Source: Bog-473 sp963756025
GTDB lineage: Bacteria > Actinomycetota > Acidimicrobiia > Acidimicrobiales > RAAP-2
Reading direction: 5' to 3'
Assembly: GCA_963756025.1 (NCBI GenBank)
Contig: CAVWMF010000007.1
Span: 806,001-870,000 of the forward strand
Length of the DNA stretch: 64,000 nucleotides
Shown: positions 9,073-18,009 of the stretch, in pieces
Layout: each line of letters starts with the position of its first letter
How positions within the stretch are numbered: position 1 is the first letter of the stretch
Translations under genes and position numbers: made by a program
Notes under the pieces: model-generated
Told to the model about the DNA's origin: nothing
The model's database searches: none
The model's input: the letters and a program-made list of their open reading frames with translations, nothing else

Positions 9073-9702
9073 CTACAAGTCTGGGCTGATGTCGGGTATC
9101 GCGGTGTCCCGGTTGGGCGCAGCGTGCTGAACCGCGAGGGCCGCTTCCTCGATCTTCGCCCGGTGAGCAGTCCAGAAGTCTTTGCCTTGGTCGTGCAGGG
9201 CAGCGATGTTCGCATGGCTCCCAACGGCCCCGTCGATCTCCTCGCGGAGGATGTCGGCATGTCCGGCGTGGCGGTTGGTCTCGGTGAGCACGTGGACAAT
9301 GACGTTGAAGAGCTTCACGTTTGGCCTGGGCCACCATGGCACGTGGCCGGGGCTGTCGAGATCGAGAGCGTCGATGGTGGAGTCGGCGTGGGCGCAGGTC
9401 CGACGGTAGCGGCCCACGATCTCGGTCCGGGTTTCGTCTGGAGTGACCCACTTGTCGGCGTCGAACTCAGCGTCGTCGTCCCACCAAGGCAGAGGCTCGG
9501 GGAACGGCCGGCCGAATATGTCCCCGAAGTAGTGGCCCTCGGTGCTGGACAAATGCTTGACCAACCCGAGGAGATTGGTGCCGGTGGAGGTGAGCGGACG
9601 GCGGATGTCGTACTCCGACAGCCCGTCGAGTTTCCAAAGTATGACTTCGCGCACCAGGCGTAAGTCGTTGTGGAGGTACTCCTTGGCGAAGTCGTCGTCC
9701 AT
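9073..9702 (-). CDS. DinB-family protein (DUF664-like)
   Basis: A 209-residue four-helix-bundle protein. The N-terminal helix region ends with LVKHLSSTEGHYFGDIFGRP. The later HVLTETNRHAGHADILREEI supplies the paired histidines of the DinB metal site, together with the first His. The family includes mycothiol- and bacillithiol-dependent enzymes, so a thiol-transferase role is possible in an actinobacterium. That is inference. It starts with ATG at 9702 and stands alone. Confidence 0.8.
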   Translation of the reverse strand: MDDDFAKEYLHNDLRLVREVILWKLDGLSEYDIRRPLTSTGTNLLGLVKHLSSTEGHYFGDIFGRPFPEPLPWWDDDAEFDADKWVTPDETRTEIVGRYRRTCAHADSTIDALDLDSPGHVPWWPRPNVKLFNVIVHVLTETNRHAGHADILREEIDGAVGSHANIAALHDQGKDFWTAHRAKIEEAALAVQHAAPNRDTAIPDISPDL

Positions 9703-10142
9703 GGCTCGAGTTTGCCATGTCGGAGCGGATGCGATTCGTCCGACGTGTCTAGGAGCGACGGGCTATCCCCGTTGACGGGGTGGGCGGGTCTGCGATGCGT
9801 TTAGCAGTTAGACCCGCCACGTCAACTTTCACCGTGCGCTAGGGGATCCTCTTGGGAGCACTGAGGAGTGGCGTAGCGGGTCTAACGGCTAATGCCGCGT
9901 AAGCAACTCGCCCATGTAATCGCATTTCGACGACGCTTCCGGTTTCCATGAACCACACTGCGCAATGAGGGGGAGGTCTGCCATCAGACGACAACGGCGC
10001 AAATGGTCAAACGAAATACCCACCAATCCGGCTAGTGCGCGAAACAGCGGATGCATTCGTCTCCGTGGCCAGCCGGGCAGTGCCACCAAGATAGGGAGGC
10101 TCGTTACGACCGAGCGCAAGCATTTGCTTGAGGATCGCCGCC
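9703..10142. other. Intergenic region with inverted repeats
   Basis: No gene is supported. A short hairpin lies at 9783-9818 (GGCGGGTCT / AGACCCGCC). A second, longer inverted repeat pairs 9802-9821 with about 9875-9894 (arms TAGCAGTTAGACCCGCCACG and CGTAGCGGGTCTAACGGCTA, 18 of 20 positions complementary). The arms contain GTTAGAC and GTCTAAC. Confidence 0.5.
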
Positions 10143-11741
10143 TCACCCTCCGATGCTCGATTGGGTCGCGACCTTGTCCAGAACCTTGGCGTCCGCTCTC
10201 AGCAGGTAGCCCTTCGAGACATCCGAGGCGACGGCCGCATCCCACTTCTTCACGAAGTCGGAGTGGGTCGGGTAGAGGTGGGCTAGCTTGGGTGCGCTGA
10301 ACGGGATGGTCGTCCCGAAGAGTTTGCAGAAGCCCCCTCCGGCGCTGGACGTATCCCCGGTCCCGTTCACGATGGCGATCGGAGCCGCGACCTGGGGGGT
10401 ACGAATCCCACCCTCGGCTTCGCCAAGATTGTTCGTCACGTACTTGCTAGGGCCGGCCACGCGAAGGCGGGGCGACTGGGGAGGTGGGGTCCCGGTGGCG
10501 ACCCAGTTGCTGAGGGCGACCACCGCCGCTCGGAGCGGGTAGGTGTGCGCCCCGGCGTTGAGGGCGACAGGGCAGCTGAGCACCCCGCCGTCGACGGAAG
10601 AAACGGTGTGGATCATGGTGTCGAACGTCTTCACGTCCCCCGCGCCGTTTCCGGTGTCGGTCATAGCCTCGACCAGACCGTAGGTGTCGTAGTGGGCTGT
10701 TCCCGCCACCTCCCACTCACGGATGTACTTCGTCGGAGGTTGTCGAGCTGCGACGTAGCCCAGGACCGCCACATCCGCCTCCGTCTCGAACATCATGACC
10801 GGGACGGTCAGGTCGGTGCGGATCAGCACCACGGCGGGCGCGTCGATGGTGGGTTGGGGGGCCTGAGAGAGTGCAGCAGCCGATGCGAAGCGGCTGTAGA
10901 CGAAGTACCCGTTGTAAACGCCTTGTGATTGGGGCTGCAAGGCATTGATGTAGGTCACAAGACGTGTCGCGGACTGCGACTCTCCGAGGGCGAGAATCCG
11001 TTTGGGCTCGAGGCCACCGAGCACCGTGGCAGCGTCCCGCCGGATGGCGGCTCCGGCTTGTTGGAAAATGCTGTAGGAGTAGCTGTCGCCCGGATGATCG
11101 AGCGAACCATATCGTGCGGGATCCGCTCCTTTGATGCCGCCCGCTTCACCGTTGCTCGCGCCAAGCGAGCCGGCCCCGCCGACGATGCCTACCGCCTGGG
11201 CGCTGACACCGACGTACACCATCCCGCTGCGGAGCATCTGCACATGATCGGTCAGCCAGGCTGCCGCCGCGTCAACACCACCGCTGACGTTGAGCCACTC
11301 GACAATTACAGTGCCGTCGAAGCGTTTGGGGTTGATGGGGCGGTACACCACCATCCGAGTCTTGAAGGGTGCAGAGCTTGCCGCTGTGACGTTCCAGCGA
11401 CCATTGGACGTAAGCGGCTGGGCGCTCGTGTACGCCGAGGCGGTGCCCGAGAGAAAGTACTCGTTTTGCTCGTAGCCCACAGAGCTCAGATCGAAGCTCG
11501 TCGTCCCTACCAGGTCGATGCCTTTCCCTCCGGTTACCGGACCCGCGACGGTCGCCTTCGCGACGCTGGCGGGCACCTGCGAGGAAGCGACCGCCGCGCC
11601 AGCGGTTCGCGGACCGTCATAGGTGACCGCCAAGGTCGTCGTCGTGGCGACAAGGACGATCAACGCCGCTTTGAGCAGGGCGAGAGTGCGCCAGGTACGC
11701 GTGCCGCGGCGAAGGGCGAAGACCATTTCGAAATGACTCAT
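10143..11741 (-). CDS. Exported alpha/beta-hydrolase-domain protein (esterase-like)
   Basis: A 532-residue protein. It begins with a basic stretch and one hydrophobic segment (ALLKAALIVLVATTTTLAV, about residues 22-40), consistent with a signal peptide or anchor. The body contains RILALGESQSATRLVTYINA, whose G-x-S-x-S is the probable nucleophile elbow. A late AHLYPTHSDFVKKW could supply the His. The overall pattern fits the alpha/beta-hydrolase-domain family of secreted esterases. The ATG at 11741 follows CCTGGGGGT. It lies 82 bases downstream of a TetR gene on the same strand and is probably controlled by it. The substrate is unknown. Confidence 0.75.
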   Translation of the reverse strand: MSHFEMVFALRRGTRTWRTLALLKAALIVLVATTTTLAVTYDGPRTAGAAVASSQVPASVAKATVAGPVTGGKGIDLVGTTSFDLSSVGYEQNEYFLSGTASAYTSAQPLTSNGRWNVTAASSAPFKTRMVVYRPINPKRFDGTVIVEWLNVSGGVDAAAAWLTDHVQMLRSGMVYVGVSAQAVGIVGGAGSLGASNGEAGGIKGADPARYGSLDHPGDSYSYSIFQQAGAAIRRDAATVLGGLEPKRILALGESQSATRLVTYINALQPQSQGVYNGYFVYSRFASAAALSQAPQPTIDAPAVVLIRTDLTVPVMMFETEADVAVLGYVAARQPPTKYIREWEVAGTAHYDTYGLVEAMTDTGNGAGDVKTFDTMIHTVSSVDGGVLSCPVALNAGAHTYPLRAAVVALSNWVATGTPPPQSPRLRVAGPSKYVTNNLGEAEGGIRTPQVAAPIAIVNGTGDTSSAGGGFCKLFGTTIPFSAPKLAHLYPTHSDFVKKWDAAVASDVSKGYLLRADAKVLDKVATQSSIGG

Positions 11742-11772
11742 TGCATACCCCCAGGATCTGGGCCTTCGGCCC

Positions 11773-11796
11773 TGGCATAGTGTGCCAATAATGGCA
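11773..11796. promoter_or_regulatory. Candidate TetR operator between regulator and hydrolase
   Basis: TGGCA-N5-TGCCA-N4-TGGCA gives two overlapping inverted repeats in the gap between the TetR gene and the hydrolase gene. A related TGGCATATATTGGG occurs near 12526-12539, just upstream of the TetR gene. Such symmetry suits a TetR dimer; binding is inferred. Confidence 0.4.
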
Positions 11797-11823
11797 TACG
11801 ATGTCAAAATGGATCGAGGCGAT

Positions 11824-12507
11824 CTAGGTTGGCTTTGGCCTCCCTGCCTTGGGTCGAGGGCTGCCTGACCCCTCTGTGTCTAGGGCATCTCGGGCCGCCG
11901 CCCAGGTTTTGGGGTCGGTGCTGATACCTCTTTCGAGCACGGCGAGGCTCTCAGACATCGTGGTCGCCAAGTCGCCGTCGTGGATGAACCATTGGGTGTG
12001 GGCCGCCTGGATGACACCGAGGGCTGCCGCGGCGAGCATCGTTGGAACCAGAGCATCGCTGGGTAAGCCCAGTCGAGCACCGAAGAACTCGGCGATCACT
12101 GGGTGCACCTTCAGCTGGATGGCGCCCACCACGCCCTTCATCACATTTGGATTGTCAGCGATGACCGCGATCCAGCGTCTGAGAACGATCGGGTCGACCG
12201 CTGAGAACTCGTCTTCGAGCACCAAGCGCAGGGAGCGCAGCGGTGGCTCCTCGGGCGGCCGAGCCGAGAGGGCCTCTCGGAGGACGTCGCTCCGTCTGTC
12301 GATCCGCAGTTGCAGCACGTCGTCCTTGGCGGCAAAGTAACGATAGAAGGTACGGACGGAAATGTGGGCTTCAAGGGCGATATCTTCGACGGTGACGTTG
12401 GTGAACCCACGCTGGTCGAAGAGTCGCAGCGCAACTGCCTCCAACTCCGACTCCATCATTTCCGTGCGCTTCGTCCGAAGCTGGAGAGAGAGTGATGGCG
12501 TGTTCAA
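11824..12507 (-). CDS. TetR/AcrR family transcriptional regulator
   Basis: A 227-residue regulator. The N-terminal helix-turn-helix is clear: ALRLFDQRGFTNVTVEDIAL followed by ISVRTFYRYFAAKDDVL (about residues 22-60). The C-terminal ligand-binding part is helical and includes ALGVIQAAHTQWFIHDGD. I chose the TTG at 12507 because GAGAGGAGAGGA lies directly before it; the frame upstream to 12645 does not look like protein. It precedes the exported hydrolase gene on the same strand, so it probably controls that gene and itself. Confidence 0.85.
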   Translation of the reverse strand: MNTPSLSLQLRTKRTEMMESELEAVALRLFDQRGFTNVTVEDIALEAHISVRTFYRYFAAKDDVLQLRIDRRSDVLREALSARPPEEPPLRSLRLVLEDEFSAVDPIVLRRWIAVIADNPNVMKGVVGAIQLKVHPVIAEFFGARLGLPSDALVPTMLAAAALGVIQAAHTQWFIHDGDLATTMSESLAVLERGISTDPKTWAAARDALDTEGSGSPRPKAGRPKPT

Positions 12508-12849
12508 GTCCTCTCCTCTCGTGGTGGCATATATTGGGTCAGTCCGGAGGGTCCGGCGTCCTGGGGGCTTCGTAGGGTCGACGAAAATAGTAGTAGTCGG
12601 ATGGGCAGCAAGATGCCGCTGACCGTTTGACCTACGAGAGACCAACCTGCGGGGACGAACAGTTGACCCCTATCGCGGGGACTCAGCGAGGCGAAGGCTC
12701 AAAGGAGGTCCTTCGTGGGACGATCGGTCTGGTTGTGAGTCGGCAGTCATCCTTGCCCTTCAACACCGCAAAGCGTGTGGATATGCCAGACCACGATTGG
12801 CCGGGAGTGGAGTCCTTCCGGCGTACGGGCCAACCCCGTTCCCGCACGC
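12508..12849. other. Intergenic region
   Basis: No gene is supported. Apart from the possible half operator near 12526, no structure is seen. Confidence 0.4.
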
Positions 12850-13206
12850 CTAGCGATGATCTGTCCTGTGATCGCCCGTTAACATTCCTTCAACCCAATC
12901 GTGGAATGCCCTGACGTGTTGGGCGAGCCGCGTGTCACTGACCTCGCCTGAAGATGCCCAACTTTCGGTCCGCAGCTCATTCTGATGGTCGATCTGCACC
13001 CACTTCGATTCGAACTCTTCTAGGATTCGTGCAACGTGCGGATCCGCCTCCACATATAGGCCACGTAGATCATCGACGAGTTTGCCGAGACTGAGTTGAC
13101 CCTGCTCATACTCATGGACTCGGTCAAGCATCTGTGTCCACGAAATTCTCTGATGGTCATCCACAGGCCTCAGCTTGCGTGATGGAACGCCCTGGATCAA
13201 CCTCAT
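12850..13206 (-). CDS. Hypothetical protein
   Basis: A 118-residue charged helical protein (MLDRVHEYEQGQLSLGKLVD, then RILEEFESKWVQIDHQNELR). The composition looks like a real small cytosolic protein of the kind common in actinobacterial accessory DNA. The Met at 13131 is an alternative start. No family, motif or partner can be named. Confidence 0.5.
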   Translation of the reverse strand: MRLIQGVPSRKLRPVDDHQRISWTQMLDRVHEYEQGQLSLGKLVDDLRGLYVEADPHVARILEEFESKWVQIDHQNELRTESWASSGEVSDTRLAQHVRAFHDWVEGMLTGDHRTDHR

Positions 13207-13220
13207 GAGGGTTGAGAATG

Positions 13221-13605
13221 TTAGGTATCCCGCCCCATCGTCCCGTCGATAGGGGCTAACCGCTCACTTGATTCGGATGCGGCTTTATCGACCCGGTTCC
13301 TCTTTGGCAGGATCGATTTTCTGGGAATGTCGGCATAGGGCCCAACTTTGTAACCCTGTCGATACTTCTCTCGGAAATAGCTTGTCCCAGCAATCACTTC
13401 GTAGATCATCACAGCCACGGAATAGACAATCAATGCAACAAAGGCCACCAGGGATACCCACCGGAAGGCATTATCCCTCGGGATGAAACTCACACTGAGG
13501 GCGATGAGCCGAACACAATCAATCCCAAGCGGGCTCGATTCTGCCAGCGTCTGAACCGCCGTCGCTTCTCCAAATACTTTCATGGGAGAGCGGCTTGCGG
13601 GCCAT
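13221..13605 (-). pseudogene. Small membrane protein gene with frameshift
   Basis: A strong ribosome binding site (TTAGGAGGAATC) leads to ATG at 13605, which reads MARKPLSHESIWRSDGGSD and stops at 13519. The continuing coding signal is in another frame. That frame reads VSLVAFVALIVYSVAVMIYE, a membrane helix, followed by a basic tail. One indel near 13510-13530 would join them into a protein of about 127 residues with one or two membrane helices. Without correction, only the frame starting at 13583 is open. Family unknown. Confidence 0.5.
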
Positions 13606-13700
13606 GATTCCTCCTAACCTAATGGCACACGAACCGCCCTAACGGAGCCGTGGGCCTTCCCGGTTGGGCGCAGCACCGTGAAAAATGAGACGCTGGATCC

Positions 13701-13959
13701 ATGGCAGACGACGATGATCCTTGGTCCTGGACGGTCAATCATTTTTCACAGTCCAATCCCCAAGGTCCCGAACAGGTTGGCCATGTACCCGAGCTACTAC
13801 GCAGAGTCGCCGACTCAAATTGACGGCCTCGGGCCAGTGGAGGCGCAAGACATCACCTTTGACACAACAGTGACTTCCGAAGGCTACGAACACAGCATGA
13901 CGGTCTACTTTCACCGACCCGGATCGGACGATAGGAACCGAATGCGATTGGTCACTTAG
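13701..13959 (+). pseudogene. Small hypothetical gene with frameshift
   Basis: From ATG 13701 the frame reads DDDDPWSWTVNHFSQSNPQG and LLRRVADSN, then stops near 13820. The protein-like signal continues in the next frame as IDGLGPVEAQDITFDTTVTS and ends HSMTVYFHRP. Joining the two gives one coherent small protein of about 85 residues. It resembles a hypothetical family found in actinobacteria; no function is known. One indel near 13815-13822 explains the break. Confidence 0.5.
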
Positions 13960-14028
13960 TTAGTTCACCGCAACGAGGACCCGCCGTTCCGGCGCTATCC
14001 GGGCTAGGTCAACAAGTTTGGATTCGAC

Positions 14029-14373
14029 TCAAATCCCCTCCCGGACGCCGCGTACCTCCCTGCCGATTCTCCGTCGCCATCGGTGAAGGAAGAACATCAA
14101 CAGTCCGAAGACCGTGCCAGCGCTGCCGCACACGACGAGGGCGGACGCTGGGTCATGGAATCTGGTCAGAAGCAGATAAAAGGGAAGGAGGCCTACTCCA
14201 AATAGGAGGCCCTGAAGAGCAGATCCCGTGATCGCGTGGCGGTCGGCGAAGGCTGACAGCCACAAGGAGAAGCGGTTATTCCCGATCTGTGCGAAACCCG
14301 ATCGCCGAGTCACGCTCTCGTTCCATTCCCAAAACCTGTCTAACGGCCTCTTTCGGGAATAACCATCTTCCAC
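14029..14373 (-). CDS. Small two-helix membrane protein
   Basis: A 114-residue protein with two hydrophobic helices (about residues 53-73 and 77-98: LLFGVGLLPFYLLLTRF and ALVVCGSAGTVFGLLMFFL) and a basic C-terminus. The GTG at 14373 follows GGGAGGATT. It is clearly paralogous to the broken gene at 18406: both have D-R-F/Y-x-E-W near the N-terminus, an I/L-x-G-S-x-x-Q-G-L-x-F-G-V entry to the first helix, and a basic Arg/Trp end. Function unknown. Confidence 0.6.
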   Translation of the reverse strand: MEDGYSRKRPLDRFWEWNESVTRRSGFAQIGNNRFSLWLSAFADRHAITGSALQGLLFGVGLLPFYLLLTRFHDPASALVVCGSAGTVFGLLMFFLHRWRRRIGREVRGVREGI

Positions 14374-14474
14374 AATGACCAATCCTCCCACAGGTTGCTC
14401 GGCCACTGAAGGTAACGAATGGCCGCTGCCATTGCGCCGCACCGCCAAGCCTCGTCCCGCCCAACTGGGGCACA

Positions 14475-14774
14475 ATGGTCGCCATGCGCTCTGATCTGCC
14501 GGGTGACCCACCCGACGATGCACCTAACGAACTGAGGGCTGTGTGGCCCCTGATTCTTCGTTGGGGCGAAAGTGACGATGTTGACCGAGGCGATCTCACA
14601 GATGGGGCGTCGGACGAGGACTTGCAGTCCCTTGTCGAGGCCGTCAATCCGCTGTTTCCGGCTATCAACGCGTACCTAGATGCGACCGGCGACGTCGAGC
14701 ACGCCGTGCCGTACGGGGACCTCGCACAGGCAGCCATGGAAGCTCGCTTCGAGTTGGACCGTCGAAGGGCGTAG
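14475..14774 (+). CDS. Hypothetical acidic protein
   Basis: A 99-residue, strongly acidic, helical protein (RAVWPLILRWGESDDVDRGD, LVEAVNPLFPAINAYLDATG). The composition indicates a real gene. It starts at ATG 14475, or at the in-frame ATG at 14484. It begins inside the upstream leader of the opposite membrane-protein gene. Function unknown. Confidence 0.55.
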   Translation: MVAMRSDLPGDPPDDAPNELRAVWPLILRWGESDDVDRGDLTDGASDEDLQSLVEAVNPLFPAINAYLDATGDVEHAVPYGDLAQAAMEARFELDRRRA

Positions 14775-14823
14775 CCGACATGTGGCAAGCCGCACCGAAC
14801 CGGCGTTATACATGTAATCCGTG

Positions 14824-15640
14824 TCAAGCCGACGCCTCGCTCACTCGGTTGACCAGGTCTTCGAAGAGATTGGCTCGCTCGTCCTGACCGTGCTTCCGGG
14901 CGTGGTCTCGTTGGCGCAAAAGGACCGGCATGAACTCTGGTCCGGTGCGGAAATAGGCACAGGTCTCGCACACCGACCTATGCGGCTGTCCAATTCGGCG
15001 AGACGGGTGCACATGCCGTTGCCGAGCATGCGGGCGTGCGCTTCTTTACGCAGACGGGTCATCGCCGCGGTCTCGATCTCGGCGGGAAGCGCCCCAGGAA
15101 CACCGGCTGTCTTGTAGAGGCGGTCGATCTGCTCGCAGACAGATGCGTACTCATCAGCCACCACACGGTTCGTGATGCGGGCATAGGTCATTGTCATCTC
15201 CATGGAGCGGTGACCGAGTAACGCCGCAATCGCTTCGAGACGCATGCCTCTATTGATGGCCCGGTTGGCGAAGGTGTGACGGAGCTGATGGGGATGGACG
15301 GTGCCGACGCCGGCCCTCTTCGCCGTGGTGGCCACCATGCGGTGCCCCGTGCGCCGGTCGAGGAGTTCGTGCTCGTCGGCCAAGAGGCGTCCCTTGGACC
15401 TGATGTACTCGGAGTTGGTAGCGGTCCACTCGGCCAACAGTTCGACGCACTCTGGGTGCAGCGGGATCATGCGGTCGTTGCGCAACTTGCCCACGGGGCT
15501 TCGGAGCCAGTACTCGTTGCCGAGCAGGTTGACCGAATCGGCCGCCGGCTCGCAGAGTTCGCTCGCCCGCATTCCGGTCCAGATCAACATGATGAGGACC
15601 AACCGATAGCGGGGCAGCCGATGGCCCCGGGCGGCGGCTC
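14824..15640 (-). pseudogene. Tyrosine recombinase/integrase, truncated and frameshifted
   Basis: Only the catalytic domain remains. Visible residues are the first Arg (LIWTGMRASELCE), HPHQLRHTFANRA with the HxLRH motif, and LGHRSMEMTMTYARI with the nucleophilic Tyr. The N-terminal core-binding domain is absent upstream of 15640. Near 15000-15012 the frame shifts. The true C-terminus continues as SVCETCAYFRTGPEFMPVLL and ends at 14824. No attachment site was found beside it. It marks an earlier mobile element now decayed. Confidence 0.75.
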
Positions 15641-15690
15641 ATAGAACTTGTGGGGGCACTAGCAGCCAAGGTTACTAACGACCTCCTGCG

Positions 15691-15993
15691 TCAGTCATTG
15701 GTCGCGTGGTCCACGGCCTTTCCTCCTCTGGCTGCCATTGCCCAGGCGTTCGCCTTTCGCAGCGCGCTGACGCCACGAACGGCAGTGATGACACCGAAGA
15801 CGACCGGGCCCCAGGCGACGAAGTAGGACCCGCCGTGTGGGTTCTGTGACGCCATGACGTACGTCACGATGCTGATGGCCAGTCCGATCGTGATGAGTGC
15901 CGCAGCGGCGGCGATCGTACGCTTGGCGTGCGTCCGTGCGGTCTCCCACGCTGGAGGCTCGAAATCCGGTCCTCGCTCTTGTTCGTAAACCAT
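15691..15993 (-). CDS. Small membrane protein
   Basis: A 100-residue protein with two predicted membrane helices (TIAAAAALITIGLAISIVTY and YFVAWGPVVFGVITAVRGV) and short hydrophilic ends. The ATG at 15993 follows GAAGGGAGAG. No family is recognised. Confidence 0.6.
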   Translation of the reverse strand: MVYEQERGPDFEPPAWETARTHAKRTIAAAAALITIGLAISIVTYVMASQNPHGGSYFVAWGPVVFGVITAVRGVSALRKANAWAMAARGGKAVDHATND

Positions 15994-16461
15994 CACTGCT
16001 CTCCCTTCTGGCGTTGGGCCGATCAAGTACGGCCCGTTCAGAAGAAGGGTGTCAGCTAGTGGTAATGGCCCAGTAAAGGCTGAATCGAAGACGGCCGCTT
16101 GAGGACGCCTTATGAAGCCCCACCGCCCTTAACTTTTCGGATTCGCGGTGACACTTCTCCTGGCGGCTACGGGAAAGGCAAGGTTGTCTGAGGCATGCCC
16201 GTCACAGTACGTTTCCTCATACCTGGTCACCTTCACGATGACCATGTATGAACCGCACCATTAACGATTCGGATTAGGGGTGGGACTCCGCCAGGTGCCA
16301 GACGTAGCGGATCGGACAACGAGCCGGATAACGCCCTGGCCGCCGCTTCGGCTTCCTTCAGCAGTACGCCCAGTACCGGCACACGGAGGTACCCTCTCTA
16401 GTGACGCGACCATCGGAAACTGTTCGTCTGATATCGGCGACCGGGACGGAGACTTAGTTAG
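15994..16461. other. Intergenic region
   Basis: No gene, clear repeat or RNA structure could be supported here. Confidence 0.4.
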
Positions 16462-16860
16462 GTGGGTTTTTTCGGAAAGTCTGTCTACAGCAACGGAAGC
16501 TGGTCAGACGTTGCCAAGGGCGACGCCTACCTTTCCATTGAAATACACGACAGCGATATAGCGACCGTGGTCTACAGGCCTGCAACCACACAGGGTATTT
16601 TCTACCTGGGGTTTCAACCTCGTGACTATTTTGAGGACCCGGCAGCGAGCAGCCCGGTCGACCTTGACGCCGAGGCGACCGGATTCGCAACGTGGGCCGC
16701 GCACTCACTCGGCAAGCCGATAGCAGTCGAGGCTATTCGCCCCCTTCTGGCTGCGCCCACCGTCGAGGAGCCTGAGGACGATTTCGTAGAACACACCGTG
16801 GAGCGTCTGCTCGTTCTCCTCGACATCCCAATCCCACCGGGCTTTCCAGCCTCTTCGTAG
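16462..16860 (+). CDS. Conserved-looking hypothetical protein
   Basis: A 132-residue acidic protein starting at GTG. Its order of segments (MGFFGKSVYSNGSWSDVAKG, FYLGFQPRDYFEDPAASSPV, then DFVEHTVERLLVLLDIPIP) resembles a small hypothetical family I associate with actinobacteria. It has no signal peptide, membrane helix or catalytic motif. It is convergent with the next gene. Confidence 0.6.
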   Translation: MGFFGKSVYSNGSWSDVAKGDAYLSIEIHDSDIATVVYRPATTQGIFYLGFQPRDYFEDPAASSPVDLDAEATGFATWAAHSLGKPIAVEAIRPLLAAPTVEEPEDDFVEHTVERLLVLLDIPIPPGFPASS

Positions 16861-16888
16861 AGGAGGTCTGCCTCCCTTCCGAAGTGCC

Positions 16889-17191
16889 TCACCTACCCGG
16901 CAGGGGCAGGGCGCCGACGAACGGGGTCAAAAGTCTGGCTGCAGCCTCGTGTGCGCCGAGCGTGGAACGGAGCCCGACGTAACGCTCGAACTGGGTCTTG
17001 ATTGATACGGCCTCTGGCACCGTCAGAGCAATTGGTCCACAATGAAACAGACTGCAGCTGCGCGGCGCAGAACCGTCGATCAACGAGATGCCTTCGATGT
17101 CGCCACCTTCGCTGTGAGTGCAGCGGCACGGGTGATAGATGCAGTCCTCGTAGATTTGACCCACGGTGATCGTTTCGCCCTGTGAAGCCAT
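16889..17191 (-). CDS. Conserved-looking hypothetical protein, Cys-rich N-terminus
   Basis: A 100-residue protein beginning MASQGETITVGQIYEDCIYH, followed by HPCRCTHSEGGDIEGISLID and SCSLFHCG. The cysteines could bind metal, but the spacing fits no motif I can name. The composition supports a real gene. The start is ATG at 17191. Confidence 0.6.
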   Translation of the reverse strand: MASQGETITVGQIYEDCIYHPCRCTHSEGGDIEGISLIDGSAPRSCSLFHCGPIALTVPEAVSIKTQFERYVGLRSTLGAHEAAARLLTPFVGALPLPGR

Positions 17192-17235
17192 CCGAAGATC
17201 ATGTCAGATCATTCGTAGAACGGTCCCACCCTCCC

Positions 17236-17988
17236 TCAATGTATTGGGGCAGGGCCAGACGTCACCGAGTCTCTTTTTTGGTGTTGGAAGGGAGACTTCG
17301 GGTGTTGGAAGGGAGAACTGGGAGCACCCCCCGAGTGTTGGACGGAGCCATCAACAACAAAGGTCGAAGAAGTGACCGAAGCCATGCCCGGCCACCACGC
17401 GATGAAGTACCCATGATGCACGGCAGGATGGACGACCGTCCCGTCGCTCAGAGTGAGCGTGATCGATGTCACACCGCCCAGCGCCTGACCAGTAACCAGT
17501 TGGAACCTGGCGTTGTCCTCTGAATAGAGGGCAGGAGAACTGAGAGTTACGGGGTGTGCAGCGGAAGGAGTGCTCGACGTTCCTGCTGCCCCGACACCGA
17601 CCACCGATGAAGGTGAACGCAGAAAACACACCATGGAGTTCTGAGAATCCTGGAAGAGCAGCGCAGCGTTCTGCCCCCCTACGTCCCCGACAAGGTACGG
17701 AGGCAGAGTGGTTGGAATGTGAGCTGGGAAGTCGCGCGGCAGTGGCGTCTTTGCCCAAAGTGCTCCACACGCCGAAGAAGCGGTCTTGAGTTGCGCCGCA
17801 CGGTCTCCTCCACTGCCCGAGGATGGCTGGTAGAGGATCACCGAGACCACGGCGAGCGCTGCAATGACAAGGGCAACGACGATTGCGATGACAGTGACTC
17901 GTATGTAGCGCCATCGTTGATGCTGCCGGGCCTCGGGGATCAGAAGCTGTGCGGGTCGCGCATCCACCTGCTGGACCTTCGTATGCAT
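17236..17988 (-). CDS. Single-pass membrane protein, divergent from GntR regulator
   Basis: A 250-residue protein with a short cytosolic N-terminus, one membrane helix (VTVIAIVVALVIAALAVVSV, about residues 30-49) and a Ser/Thr/Gly-rich extracytoplasmic domain of about 190 residues with two cysteines (SACGALW, SMVCFL). The C-terminal 25 residues are low in complexity (SPFQHPKSPFQHQK), matching a short tandem DNA repeat near 17275-17305. The ATG at 17988 lies at the edge of a perfect inverted repeat shared with the divergent GntR gene, so it is probably that regulator's target. Function unknown. Confidence 0.6.
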   Translation of the reverse strand: MHTKVQQVDARPAQLLIPEARQHQRWRYIRVTVIAIVVALVIAALAVVSVILYQPSSGSGGDRAAQLKTASSACGALWAKTPLPRDFPAHIPTTLPPYLVGDVGGQNAALLFQDSQNSMVCFLRSPSSVVGVGAAGTSSTPSAAHPVTLSSPALYSEDNARFQLVTGQALGGVTSITLTLSDGTVVHPAVHHGYFIAWWPGMASVTSSTFVVDGSVQHSGGAPSSPFQHPKSPFQHQKRDSVTSGPAPIH

Positions 17989-17989
17989 G

Positions 17990-18008
17990 ATGCTACTATG
18001 GTTAGCAT
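17990..18008. promoter_or_regulatory. Candidate GntR operator in the divergent promoter
   Basis: ATGCTACTATGGTTAGCAT has perfect six-base arms (ATGCTA / TAGCAT) around a 7-base spacer. It lies exactly between the starts of the membrane protein and the GntR gene. The lack of any leader before the GntR ATG suggests a leaderless transcript. Confidence 0.45.
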
Positions 18009-18009
18009 T

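Noticed and set aside
9802..9894. Integron attC site
   Set aside because: GTTAGAC comes before GTCTAAC, the reverse of the attC order. No integron integrase or cassette gene is present.
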